Positions 36,954 to 51,697 of a stretch of 64,000 bases of DNA are shown piece after piece. The translations under genes were made by a program, and so were the position numbers. Source of the stretch: Lutjanus erythropterus (taxonomy: Eukaryota > Chordata > Actinopteri > Lutjaniformes > Lutjanidae). Where the stretch lies: contig CM034591.1 in NCBI GenBank assembly GCA_020091685.1, positions 29,120,555 through 29,184,554 on the forward strand. The letters run 5' to 3'. Position 1 is the stretch's first letter; every line of letters starts with the position of its first letter. Below the pieces are notes generated by a model that worked only from the letters and a program-made list of their open reading frames with translations, did not search any database and was not told the origin of the DNA.

Positions 36954-38018
36954 GAGCTGAGTAAACTTTAGAATAAAAAAAATAGCAATAATATGAATAG
37001 TTCAGAGATGCTGACACATTTTTATCTAACTTCCAAAGCTGAAATATTTGAATATTAACAATGAACTCAAATAAATGGAGTTGTATTCTCCAACAACAGA
37101 TTGTGCTGTCACACTGAGTCTAATTATGAGATCAATGTATGTAGATAATCAATTTAGGGAAACAAAGCCATTGAATTACTGTCTGTAATTATGTCTGTCT
37201 CAATTATGGTTGCACAATTAATCAAAATACTATCAAAATCACATTTGGCAAAGTGCAATATCCAAATTGCAGAAGCTGCAGTTTTTTGGTAAAAGGAACG
37301 ATGTGTGATAGCATTATAATGAAAAAACATGTAGCTCTGCAGAGATGTCCTGGCCTACAAACTTTGTTCTCCAGGTGTAAGAAAATATGTTTGTTTGGTA
37401 CAACAAATGTCACATCATCATGATTTAAATAAACTAGAATTCCCATTGGAAGTGAATTATATTGCAATCACAATATTTGTCAAAAACAAGTTCTCTATAT
37501 ATCTATATCTATAGCCAGATATAAATATATATAATTAATTACCTCACTATCTGTCTGTTTTTCAAATGTCATAGACCTCTGACTTTAAAGCTATGAAATG
37601 TATTAATAAGAGGTAGGTAAACACTACTTATTCTCTTTGTCTGTATGGATAGTCAGTGTCTCAGACAAACTATGAGGTCCTACATTATAAAACTGTTTTG
37701 CCTCTGATAGTAAAACATCATTTCCAAGTACAAATTACATTAGAGTTAAGTCATGGAAGTGAGAGCAAACAGCACGTTCTGTACTGTGCACGGTATTATG
37801 ACACTTAAAGACAGGGCAGGTCAAGTGTTGCTTCAGTTTTCATTCAGAGCATGGAGACAGATGAAAAAGAAAAGGTAGACTGACACACAAAAGTAAGAAC
37901 CAGGACACTTACATGTTTCAGCTTTGTAACATCTCATCAAAAGGGGACTGGGGCAGCAATCACAAACACCTCAAATACTGCCGCCAGCGCTAACTATATT
38001 ACCATGCCTAATGACGAT

Positions 38019-38051
<33 letters not shown>

Positions 38052-41000
38052 TTTACGGACCAGTAAGATTGCGGTGTATCACAGCAGGACTTCAGCATGA
38101 GAACCCATGGAGAGCATTAGTGCACGCACGCGTGCACACACACACACACACACAAGTATCATTCAACTAATCATCTTAAACTAATGAGTACATCAAGTCA
38201 TGTCATCATGTTCTTGTCAAAGATACAAGTCTTGTTCTGTCTTATATGGGAAAATGTTTGTCAGTTAAAGGGACAGTTCACCCCAAAATCAAAAATACTT
38301 ATTTTTCCTCTGGTCTGTTGTGTATTTATCCATCTAGGTTGCTGGAATGAGTTGAGATGTCTGCCTTCTCTGCAATATAAAAGGAACTAGATGGCACTCA
38401 GATTGTGTTTTCTTTCTTGTCATTCAGAAAACACTTTGGTGTTGTGTACTTGTCAAGCATTGTTTGGATTGTAAACCAAAAAATGCTGAAAAAAAGTAAT
38501 GTAATGTAAAAGTAACAAAATTCATTGTCAGCAGTTTCCTGTAGGAACAACTTTATTTAAAGAAAGTAGTTTGTTGATCATCTTGAGTTAACAGGTCATG
38601 ATTTCTGAAAAGAGACATCGCGTTTGAGTTTTTCAAATGTATTTTTTGGTGCCTTGAATGCCACTCCCATTATATTGCAGAGCAGGCAGACATCTCTACA
38701 GCCAATATCTCCAAGACCTGGAAAATCACACCAAAGCAATCTAGATGGATAAACAGCACTGCAGGTAAGAGGAAAAAGTTGTATTCTTGATTGTGGGGGT
38801 TAGTTGTCCCTTTAAGAACAGGCTAAAATGTTTGAGCAATTTTTTATTTGCACTCACCTACCACCAAAACTCAAACACCAGGGAAATCTAATTACAACAA
38901 AGGTGTCAAATGTATCGTTCTGGATGGGAACCTCCAGGTCCCTGTGAAAACTCCCAGATGTTCTTTTTTACTTGCATAACCTGTGTTATATTTAGAGCGC
39001 AGACAGCTTTAGATATATTTTCAAATAAGGACATCACACATCGTGCAAATCACCTCGTTCTCTCTGGAAATGCTCACGGTAATGGCCTACTGTATGATTG
39101 TGTTTATGTGTTTAGAAGGCAGACGGTCGATTGGATTAAAAAACAGTCTTGTCATTGAAATGAAGTTAAGCAGAGGGCAAAAGTTGAGGCAGGGACGTGG
39201 CACTGTAGCCTATGTGTCACTGTGCTGAAATAGCAACAGGATGAAAGAGACAAAGAAACATATGCATTGACAAACAGGTATGAAAAGAGAAAAGTGACAG
39301 AAAGAAGATGCAAAAGAAATGAGTGAAGGAGTAAATGAAACCAGCAGTCTAATACCTCTTCTTTGGTCCTCTTAGAGATGACTCGGAGCCAGTCTCCTAT
39401 CATGCTGAGGATGGCAGCAAAGTAGGCAAGTCCCACCAGAATCCAGAACCATACAACTGGTTTATAGTAATCCAAGTACTCTATTTCTGAACCACCTAGA
39501 CGCAAAGACAGACACAGACAGACAATGACTGAGTAGAATCCATACCAGTCCACCTGATGAGGTACATAGACAGGTTTAAAGTGTCTGTGTTGGTATTCAG
39601 TCACTGACTTTGTGTTTGTACCTGCCACAAAGTCTCCAAATCCTATGGTGGTCAGGGTGATGACCACAAAGTAAAGGGACTCCAGCGCAGACCAACCCTC
39701 AATGTGTTTAAAGATGGCTGCCGGGAGCGCCACAAACAGCAGACAACCAAACAACACAAACAGCAGGGTGGAGATGACACGGATCTTTGTCTGACTAATG
39801 TCCCAGTGCTGCAACACAGAGACACAGAGACAGAGAAAATGAGTGATATGACAGTGAATCTTATCTATGTGACAGGTATCTTTATAACTTATAGAGGGCT
39901 GATCTGTTTGGTCTGTTTATGTCAGTGTGAACATGTGTAAAGTTTTGACTGTCTATGTTAAAGATTGATACAACTTTCTTCAGCAGAGGCTGATAGTGAG
40001 TGTTGTGTAGAAGCCAATGCGAAAGGAAAGGCTATCTGACAAAGTGAGAAAAAATGGCTTCTGCTACTGATTTTGGTGCTTAAAGGTACAGTTCACCCCA
40101 AAATACATATTTTGCCTCTGGCCTTGAGTGCTATACATCTTTTTAGGTTGTTTTGGTGCGAGTTACTGAGTTCTGGAGACATCATCCGTAGAGATGTCTG
40201 CCTTCTCAACTTGTGGTGTTCAGGGCACCAAAAAATGTCTCTTTCTAGAAATCATGACCTGGTTATTCAAGATAATCCACAGACCTTGATGTGAGCAGTT
40301 TATGTAGGAACTATTTTCTTTCTACCAAACTACAACCACCAACCACATCACAGCACTGAAGGAAGCGTGCATCTACTCAGGGACAAGAGGCTACCACCAT
40401 TAATGTTTACATCCCACGCTGTCACAAGCACTGTTGCCAACTACAAAACTCGCCAAATGATGTCATCCACTCATTTGCATATTATGGATTACTGTGAATG
40501 ATCTTGAGTAACTGGGTCATGATTTCTGGAAGGAGGCAGTGCTGTTGTGTTTTCTTTTAAATTGTACTTTCTGTGACAGAACAACTGGAAACACTGTACA
40601 ATGTTTTTTTTTACATTAATAAAGAGTGCAAGAGTACAGAGCTTCACCCTGAACAGAAACAGAATCACAGTGGCAATGCTAACATACTAATGTTAAGCTA
40701 GGTATAATGTTTACCATGTTCATCATCCTAGTTTAGCCTGGTTGCATTTACTAATTAACACTAAACACAATTGATGGGGTTGTCATGATTTTGGCAGTCT
40801 TTTAGTCACAAATTAAAGTACTGAAAAAAAACCCCATATTCTTGACCTGATAAAGGCGCTAGATGAAAAGTCAAAGGTTATCACCAGCTAGGGATGAAAT
40901 GAGTAACGGTTTCACAATAAAGTGTAGAAAAATTATAGCGTAGTGTTACCACCTCTAATTTTAATTATCATTAAAACCATGTTTTATTACTTGAAAAGCT

Positions 41001-44000
41001 CAAGGTAAACAGTATCCAGCATCAACCACAGTCCAGACATCAAGACACAGGTGCAGCAGCAACATGGGTTTGAGTTAGTGAAAACACTGACATTGCAAAG
41101 GACATGATGCCATTTCAAATCGTGGAGAGGTTTTCAACATAAAACATGATTTTAGTGTGATACGAAATTTTCATATTGTTTCATCTCTTTTGCCAAAGTT
41201 ATTACAATTCATCCTAAGGTGAATATTAAGGTGTGTAACAAATTTCATGCCAATCCATCCAATTTTTGTTGAGACATTTCACTCAAAACCAAATGTCACA
41301 CTCATAATGGTGCTAAAGGGAAAAGTCTGAGTGTTTCCAAAGTCAGTAGGATTCATCCTCTGGGAAACATGACTGTCTGTACAAATGTTTCATGCCAATC
41401 CATACAATTGCTGAGATATTTCAGTCTTGGCCAGAGAACAACAGATACAGCATGCTGCTTCTGAAATGAAATGGTAAAACAGCCGACGCTGTAAGCAGTA
41501 ATAGCATTATTCCATAAACTGGTCCCCTGGGTGCAGTAGAAAAGAAAAGACATTCACAGCATTCACTGAGGATAATGCTGCAGTCTCACACAATCTGGCC
41601 ACAGAGCAATAAGGCTTTGACAAACACACGCTTACACAATGAACTTTTGTCCTCTGTCCTCAGCCTTAATCATGATATTCATTACTGAGTCCCCGGGTGC
41701 CCTGAGAGCAACAGAGGGAGCAAATCATTCCAAGTGACACATTCAGATTTCTGCTTATTTCATTCAAGACTGGAAAGCAAATTATTCACAACAGCAACTT
41801 CAACTTTAAAAAAACTTGAACACAACAGAACACAAACTGCGTGAGCTTTGTTTCTCTTTTTTGTGCAGGCTTGTAACAACACATTTAATGCTTAAGTCAC
41901 ATGGGCCTGACCAATCTCTTCTTAGAAATACTGTCTTTGACTAATAATTCAGACAATATGACAAATAAATAATCAACATGGCAATACATTTGGTGAAGAG
42001 CACATTTTGACTTGTTTAGTTATTCAGACTTAATTTGAGAATTGCCACCTGAAGAGAATAAACGTGTACAAACCTTCCTGTGAAATACAATATCTATGTG
42101 TCTGTCCAGCCTACATGTCTGTGTGTGTTACTCCAGACTCACCACAAACATTTTCTCCACTCTGGCGATGCCCTTGCCAAATATGGTGCCGAGCTGATCT
42201 CCTACACCAGCCAAAAGAAAGCCGAACAGAGGTATCCCTAGCAACGCATAGACGATGCAGAAGATCCTTCCACCCTCTGTGTGGGGAGAGGTATTCCCAA
42301 AACCTGCAGAGATGACAGAAATGAAAAGAGATGGGATATATTTCATGCCTCCCTGGTGCAAACACTCATTGCAGTAAGTGAAACTAATAAATAATCCAGT
42401 GTCTATAGCAAGTTGAGCCAGGTGATCACATGATCAGAAATAAAAAAAGCAACAAGTAAGATGAGTCACAAATTGTCTGCTTGTACATATGTTACATGTT
42501 ACATGTTGTTTTGACTTCTATTAGTTTTTTGATTGTACCCAGTGATGTAACAGCCTCAAAGAACGGTGACAGGAGGAGTGTGGGAGAGATCAAGAGTGAA
42601 AGAATGTAATACAGGAAGACAAGACCATCCACTGAAGTGTGATGAATACACAAATGTGCACACACACTCACAAAAGATTTATGTGCCAGGGAGACAGCAC
42701 TGAGTACTAGTTTGATTATATCCAGGAAGCAAATATAGAATCAGTGACCCTCCCACTTCTCAACTCATGTTATGTAACTGACCACACCACCAGCACACCT
42801 AAATACACACATAACACATTCACTTATGTGAAAAGCACAGGTGAAATATCTGTATTTACTTGAGTATTTGTTTTCCTGACGACCTTTTACTTTTATTTCC
42901 TACATTTTAACACAAATATGTGTACTTCCTATTCCTTACATTTTCAAAGCAGGCTTCTTTTTGATGCAGTTGAAGGGAATTATTGATTATTTTCTGTTTG
43001 CACCACTGTGTGCCACAGAAAAGGCCTTTTACAGAAAGTGGCAAATCCTGCATAGTATACCTTTAATCAGTCTGAATCACTGATGGCCTGATTAAATAGA
43101 GAAATGCTGTAGTTCTGTGGATGTGTGTGTCCTACCGATGGTTGTGATGACAGTCCCTGCAAAGAAGAAGGCAGAGCTCAGATCCCACAGGCTGCTGTGG
43201 TTGGTAAGTGTCCCTGCAGGGTTTACTCCTGAACGGATTGCAGACACAACTTGCTGGAGGGGAAAGACAGAGAGACAGAGAGAGAAAGACTTTCAGATCA
43301 AGAGTTACCAAACAGTTGCTGTTAATTACCAGAAATTCTGGTTAAAATACACATATTGTGTTACTTGCTTGTTCCTGTAAATAATGTTATATATTTAAGC
43401 AGGTGCTTTGGAACCCTGTGTTTCTTGTGGCAGGCAGGAATGTGTGTTTGTAAGTTTACTGGTCTAATGAATTAAAGATGGAAATATATAAAACTTGAGA
43501 TGACTGTAGGCAAGGCAAAAAAAAATGGAGCTGTCAAAGTGAATACATTAAGGTGAATGTAAGAGCCTAAGAGGGGTTTAATAGTTCAGAACTGGGAACA
43601 AGACTGGACTAACAAAATCAGAAACAAACATTTCTTCCCTCTCCTCCTTTAGGAGCTGTCCATGGTGCTGAAACCACTGCAGCTGTGCTGAATTACAACT
43701 GTGTTCAATATACACCGCTTAAATCACTTTTCATGTGAGCTAAGTCTCACCTTAACCAGCTCCTCCAGCTGGCTCTGGTTGACACAAGAGTGTCTGGACA
43801 GGAACTCCAGCTTCTGGGACAGGATGGCCAAACGCTGGGCGCTAGAAGAAAGAGAGAGGAGATATTAATGTCAATGTTGCTGATTGATAACTGTACAATA
43901 AAATCTAATTTTTTCCTTTCTCCTGTAGTGCTATTTACCAATCCAGCTTGTTTTGGTGTGAGTTGCCGAGTTTTGGAGATGTCAACTGTAGAGCTGTCTG

Positions 44001-47000
44001 CCTTTTGCATGTACTCAAAATGTGCATGTACTCATGGATGAGAGGTTACAGCTCATCTCAGGAGGAAGCCATAAATGTGAACATCCCGTGCTGTCACAAG
44101 CACAAGCCTGTTGTCCTTCCTTGCGGTGATAAGGTTGGCAGAAAGAATGTAAATACTACATGAAACTCCTCGCAACAAGGTCAGTGTCTTACTTTGAGTA
44201 ACTGGGTCATGATTTCTTGAAAGAGCCATTGCTGTTGAGTTTTCCAAATGTATTTGTTTGGCTTTGAGCACCACAAGCTGAGTGCCATTTAGTTCTGTTA
44301 TATTCAAGAGAGGGCAGACATGACATACATGCACCAAAACAATAGGTAAGAAGAAAAGGGTATATTTTGGATTTTGGAGTGAATTGTCCTTTTAAACTGC
44401 ATGAAAATAACATAATAATAATAATGTGATATTTTGATATCTGTGTCTTAGCTAGCTAAGCTAAGTGTGAAAAATAAATAAACATTAAGGTTTGTCTGTT
44501 TTTGTATTGGGTTCTGACAACTACATGTTTTGCAACTGTGGATGCAAATACCATATGACTATCACATGTTGTGAGGAGGATATGAAGAACACAAAGACAG
44601 TGTGTCTTTGAGACTAAGCTTGTGATCAGCTCATGGGATTGTGTTTACCATTAACTTTAATATTGAGGACGAACTTTTGACCTATAGTAAAATATAGAAA
44701 GTTTCCTATTGGCTTTCTTGTCTTAGACAATGTGCAGAACGCCAGTTAGGTCTGGTTTCTGTGGTTTGGAATATTATAAAAAATAACTTCCGATTCTGAG
44801 AGACATTTGACTTCTGCTCATGATGAGATTTGTGGGTCTCCTATTGTCATTACAATATAATCTACTTGACTTGTTCTAATTTCAGTGTGTTTATTGAGCA
44901 TTAAAGGCAGATTCCACCACATAAGCTTTATTTATTATCATTATTTTCATTTTATTAATATTGGGCCAGCAACATTGCCTTAAAATTAGTTAGCAAACTA
45001 GCAAACACTTCCAAAAGCAAACTCAAAAACAAAACATTTTATGGCAGATTGCAGCCATTGCTTTTAAGGGTGCATACTGACACCGCCTGCTTGACGGGGG
45101 CATAGTTGCATCTATGAGTCGCGTTGTGGTGGTTCATGAAATATACGCCTATGAAGCAAGCTACAGCCAGTAGACAGAGTGTAAATAGGGGTATGATGGG
45201 TAAATAGATCGATGGATGAGTAGAGGACTGGTATAACCCGCCTACCTCTCGTGAGGCTGTTCCAGGGCTCTGAAGACTGCTGCTCCCATCACCAGGTACA
45301 GAACCACCAAAAGAAAGATGGCTGTCACCGTCTTCCATTTCATCACTGTGGCAACCACCTACAACACTTCAACTGATTAATCAACCCACATACATACATA
45401 CAGGAGGTCTCTGAAAATAATCTATAATAATGCCTAAAGGCAAGGGCGTAGGAATGAGTTTAACACTGGGGGGGGGGGCAGATATCAGAAACCTGACAGA
45501 TCCGTAAATGGTTTGAGCAGAACTATGTCATAAATTAACTACACTGCAAAACATTCACAAAATGCTATGTGATCTTTTAGTTTCTTTCTTCTTTTTACAA
45601 ATGTTTCTTGGAAAAAATAGTGTTGTGCACACCTATATTAATGCATGTATAATATATGTATGTATATGTTTTATGATCTTAAGACGTGGGCAAACGGCCC
45701 AGAAAAACCACTTCTCCCTCTTCTTCTTGAACAAAATGGCTTGAGTCTTTAAAGCATAACGATTGTGTCATTCCAGGGCTGTACTCTTACTTTATCAGGT
45801 GGCAGCACTGATACTAGCAAGCTAAATATTTCAGTAGCACAAAGACAAATTTGGTGGCACACACAGGTGCACAGTTTAACGTGTTTTATTGGTCAAAATC
45901 CATTTGATATCGGTCAAAAATGCATTTTCTTACATTTATTTACTCATACACTGTCAACTCTGTTTACAGCATAATCTAACCCTTACAGTAAAAGTTTTCA
46001 CTAATTTATTTTATCTTCACAGATGCACGTCTGAGGTACAGCTCCTGAGCATAAAGGTGGCCCATTTAAAAAAAAAAAAAAAAAAAGATTTTTAAACCTT
46101 ACCTCACATCTGAAGCTCCAGCTGGCTCTCCTATCTCTCCCCTGAATGTATTATACTTCTTCTCATGATAACATTGTTTATGTTTAAAAAGTAATAACGG
46201 GCTAATACATATTTCACTAATCAATTTAAGACCTCACCTGAGCTTCCTCAGTCTCTCCACCTTTAATTGCTTCAACTGCCTCACTACCCTCTGTACTATC
46301 ATTCTCCTGATAAGACATTATTGCACATAATATCTAATATAATGTCATACATGTTGATAAATGGTCGAGTATGATTAGGTGTTGTCCTTGTGTAACTGTT
46401 ACTCACACTGACTCTTTTAAAAAAAATAAAGTAAGTCCTGCTGCTTTTCTTTGGTGGTGACATTGTGCTTAAATGAGATGATAAAACATTTTGGTGAGCG
46501 TTGACACTACTTGGGAAGTTATCAGTTAAATAATGGACAAATGACCATCCCAGGATTAAGATGACTTAACTCAAAATATGTGGTTTCTAAATATGAATGT
46601 TAACTAACAACAAGACGTTATAAACAAGCCATATTCATGGCAACGTTCCCTACAGACCGTTTTACTTCATTCAAAAGACTTTCAGTCTGTCTCGCGCCTC
46701 CCGCCTCCCGATGCTTCAAAATAAAAGCATGTGAGTTAAAGATTTCTAAATAAAATAATTTTCTCCTCTGCGGTATAATTTTTGGGTGAGACAAATGCAC
46801 CTGTCTCCGATATTGGAGGGGACATGTCCCCCCTCATCCCCCCCTGTTCCTACGCCCATGCCTAAAGGAGATTTTACCCCTCTGTGGCACCTTAAGCAAT
46901 TATTACCTTATGAAAAAATAAATTGTAAGATTACTTTCAAAATCTGGACTTTTCTCCTTTTGTCTCTCACCTCACTCTCCTCCCGGGGAGTCAGTGTGAT

Positions 47001-49563
47001 TGGCTTTGTGGAGAAGGAGAGGCGGGGCTTGGTGTTGTGAGTGGCGGATTTAGGGTCCAATAAGTCTGGAGCTGCCACTGTCAGGGGAAATGAGAAAATG
47101 GCATTGAGAATTTTTTTTTCCCACACTTTTTCCACTCCATGTCTCAGCTCTCTTCCTCTGGTCAAACAAATTTTGTGGTTAATTTTAGAAGTCCTTATAA
47201 ATAAATCACCATCGAGGCCTTTAAATGGCCTTTAAAATCTCACTCTGGTGAAAGCATGAAACGAGCACTAGCATTTAGTCCTCAGGCATTTTCTTTCGTT
47301 CATGTTGCAACACTTGGGTGTGTAATGTGTGTGTGTGCTTTTATATACACATACAGCACGCAGTTGAGAATAAAAGGTTTGCTAGAAGCGAGAAGTGAGA
47401 GAGAGAGAGGGCCATGAGAGTCATGTGCATCTTTAATGTAAGGGGGTGGATGTGGGGAGATGTAGAAGTCTTAACTGTTTTTACATTTATATTCCTTTTA
47501 AGCAGGTGAGCAGTGAGAGTGTGTTTTGATTTCTGTTTAATCATCAGCTTCTGTATACAGTGTCCAGACTACGGCAGGTAGACTAACAACCCTGACCAGT
47601 GTGTAGGATTTAGTGTCATTTAGTGGTGAGCTTCCAGATTGCAAACAACTCGTCTCACTCAACCCTTCCATGCATATGGGAGAACCTGCAGTGGCCAATC
47701 CTGCAAAACACACAAGGCCATATCAAGAGCCAGTGTTTGTTTTGTCTGCTCGGGGCTACTGTAGACACATGGCAATGTATCATATTTAAATGAAGTATAA
47801 TAGCTGTTGTTCCACTGAGTTGACTGATTCTCTGAAGAACAGAAAATACAGTGTGATATCAGGCTATAATAACTGTGCAGTACCCTTATATTTGTATTTG
47901 CATTATGTCGTTATTCGGTAATCCTAAAACTATAAATAATAATACTTGAATAGCAAAAGTTATGAGAGATTGAGAAAAGTGGCCAATCAGATTCTAGAGG
48001 GGGGCTATGCCACCCTGGTGGCCCTGCCCCGGCCTACTGCACAGCCCTAGTTAAAATGTGTGTGTCCATGTGTGAATGTGTGCATGCATGTGTATGAGTG
48101 TGTGCATGAGAGTGTGTATGGGCGAAGGAAAGGGGGATGAATGTAGGAGGAGAGAGAAAAGAGGAGGGGTCGATATGGGAGGGTAAGAGGTGGAGTCTGA
48201 TCACTCAGACAGAAGTGAAGAGGAGAGGAATTTAGGTCTACTGTAAACCACTAAACTGCTCGAGCGAAAGGAACATTTTATCAACACAATCAAATTAAAC
48301 TGAAGAATTTAATATTTTTTAAAATGAATGACACCATATAATTTGCCCTCTAAATGAACATCTGTGTTGTAGTCTGCAGTATATTCCTGTTTCTGTAGGT
48401 CACAGGTGACACAATGCCGTTTGTGCAAACTGAGATAAATTACAACAAGCATTCATTTAAAAGATTTAGTCTTTATACTAAATGTCCGAGCTTTTATTAG
48501 GATGAGAATGAAAAAAATGTCAAAAGCACTCAGGTTGATTACCTTCCATCCATAAAGGTTTGACCAAAATGTACACAGTATGAGCTGGTGAATGAAATAA
48601 TGTTGCATCAGGGTCACCTTAGAGCCACTCCACCTCCTGCTCTATTCACTCAGTCTCTCCGTGGTCTGAAATCTAAAACGCCCCTCTCTAACTGCTCAGC
48701 AGTTCCTCGTCTATGATCAGTATAAAGTTTGTCATTGCATTATACATTGTTAAAGTTATGGGAAATAATGGGAATTAGGGATGTAATGATATTGTGATAT
48801 ATCAAATGTAACAATATCACAATAAAAAAATATCTCAATACAGCACTGGACTGTGATGATATGTACCATGATATTTCCTGGTTAATTATTTTGTTATGGT
48901 GAAGTCTTACACAGCCTCAATTCGCAATATATAAGGTGTGAGTCTTTATTTTTAAGCGAGTGTAACCATGATGTCAAAGGAGAAAAAAATCCAGTGTTCT
49001 TTTGTCTGGATTACAGACCGTTTGCAGCAGCCCCACCTGTGGAAGAAAAAGTCTTTACCAGAAACAACAGGGTATTAAGAGAAAACACCCCTACAATATT
49101 TTTCTGTTTTCATACTTGTGAATAAATATTTTGCAGTCTATATAATGAATACTGGAAATAGTATGCTTTTAGAAACATTTTGTGACTAAGATTGCAAATT
49201 TTTTGCATTTTCCTTAACCGATAGTTGAAAACGCTAACAATCGATAAAAATGAACGTTTTTTCTCATTTTTATTTTTTCCTCTTTTGTTCTCATTTTAAG
49301 TTTAAGTCTCTGCCAGAGTTACCGTCATTTCTAGACTATCAATTAATTATCCAATAATACTCCAATTAATACCAGAGATACCACGTATTTCATACCATGA
49401 GAATAACAGCAACAGAATAACAGAGTATAACAACTGAAACTTGAGAAACATTTTTGTTGGTTGTTTGACAAGTTGAACATTTTTTAGCTGAATAAATATT
49501 TAATGCATTAAAACAAACATGCAGTGAGTGCAGCTGTGCAGGAAGCAAAGCTGCTGGAGTCAG

Positions 49564-49639
<76 letters not shown>

Positions 49640-49644
49640 GCACA

Positions 49645-49690
<46 letters not shown>

Positions 49691-51656
49691 CACGCTAAGA
49701 CAAGTGTAACAACTTGCATGTGTTTCAAGAAGAATATTCTATTTTTACTGGAATGTTAATTTTCAGTATTGCAATAAAGAGACAGTACACCATTAAATGA
49801 AAAAACATATTTTTCCACTTACCTGTAGTGGTGTTCATCTAGTTTATTTTGGTTTGAGTTACCAAGTTGTGGTGATATTGGCTGAGGAGATGTCTGCCTT
49901 CTCTCAAATTTAATTGGACTAGATAGGACTCGACTTGTGTCTCATTTTAGAAATCATGACCAGGTTACTCAAGATAATCCAGACTTTGTTGTGAGCAGCT
50001 TCATGTAGGACCTATTTTCTTTGTACCAGAAAAAAAGAAGTTTCAGTAGATTCTACTGTAAAAAAAAAAATAGTTCCTATATGTTACACCTCCAAACAAG
50101 ACCTTTGAATTATCTTGTGTAACTGGTTCATAATTTCTAGAATGAGACATTGCTGTTGAGTTTTAAATGTAATTGAGAACCGTTCGGTCCCACCGTATTG
50201 GAGAGAAGGCAGACATCTCAACGGACAAAATCTCCAAAATTGTTTAACTCACACCAAAACTATCTAGATGGAGAATTATACAACAGCTGGTTCCAAACAA
50301 GTAATTTGATTGGATGTGAGACACTCCATGAGTTCTGATATGGGATATGTTCTAATAACTGTTAGCCTATATGAACGTTACAGTGACTAACAGAGACAGG
50401 AGGAGACAGGTGGCGTCTTGTATGTGATTCAGAGCTTATTATTTTAATCTGACACAAAGTAGGATACAAGAACAGCAGTTTTAATAACTTTTGACCTCTT
50501 GTTACGCTTAAGTGCATATGTGTTACCATTGTTACAAAATGATTTGCAAGGACTTGATACAGACTGTACATGGTTTAAATTTCTAAATCGTAAGATCATT
50601 CCTTAAACAGATTTCACAAGCAAGAGATGGATTTATTAGTAGTTAAGCTTCTTAAATTGGCTAAAATAACATATCTGCTATTGTAAAATCATGCCTCAGT
50701 CCATTTGGAAGTGGACCTTTCATGCAGTCTTGGTCCTGTTGTTTGGTCTGTACCCGGGTGAGTCTCAAAAACTAAACATGGACGTTCAGTCTCTTAAGAA
50801 GCCCGAGCTGAATACAGCCTCGAGACAGTTTCATTGATCCATCGGGACATCTAAACTGTTGAGCTCTACTGCGGTGACGTGTAGACCTAACTACACAAAA
50901 TAGATTGCAAGCAGGGCTGCAACTAACGATTTTTTTGTCCAATTGTTGATTAATCACTTTCTCAATTAATCGATTAATCAGTTCTGTCACAATCTTTTTT
51001 CAAGCTCTTTCTGTGATGATTATTGTCATTAGTTTAGTTTAGTTAGATTAGTTGTTTGGTTCATAAAATGTTAAAAAATATTTATCAGTGTTTCTGAAAG
51101 CCTGAGGTGACATCCTCTTGTTTTGTCCATAACACAATGATATTCAGTTTACTGTCAGTGAGGAGAAAAGAAACCATAAAATACTCACATTTAAGAAGCT
51201 GAAATAAAAAAGTTTGAACTTTTTAAATTAAAAAAATAACTCAAGAGGATCAATTAATTATCAAAATAGATGCAATTAATTTAATAATTGCTTACTGATT
51301 AATCACTGCAACTCTACTGGCAAGCTAATGTGCAGAAAAAGGGTCTAGTGGTTTAATTTGTTTTGACTGAGCCAAATAAATGACTAAGTAAGCACAGAAA
51401 TCATAATCTGCTGTCAGTTATAACTATTAACTGCAGCCTCCTACAACCAAAACCACAGCCATGATGATATTCAGTCCAACAGCACTCTAGTGTGATTTTG
51501 CTTAAACAGAACTACAGTTATGAAGAAATTTTGACTTTGGTGTTAACTGTCAATTTAAAATAGATTGAATGAAAGGTGTTATTTTTTAACAGTGCAGACA
51601 GGTTGAGGTGTGAGCTGTGGTGTCCTGAAACTTGTACAACCTGCACCAAATTAGAG

Positions 51657-51697
<41 letters not shown>

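Larger units (their letters stand above)
35704..39355 (-). other. kcnk2 last intron, repeat-rich
   Basis: 3,652 bp. It holds a short repeat near 35930-36060 that resembles 57340-57450, CA tracts at 36907, 38022 and 38134, and a foldback element at 38266-38815. No additional exon was recognised. Confidence 0.6.
39809..42142 (-). other. kcnk2 intron before the TM3 exon
   Basis: 2,334 bp containing a foldback fragment (40081-40580) and a repeat with internal duplication (41110-41460). Otherwise no recognised element. Confidence 0.6.

Noticed and set aside
45039-45338. 99-codon minus-strand ORF over the kcnk2 TM1 exon
   Set aside because: It is in a different frame from the channel; the true frame starts VVATVMKWK at 45358.
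49390-49728. 112-codon ORF of alternating Cys-Val
   Set aside because: Translation of a CA/GT microsatellite.
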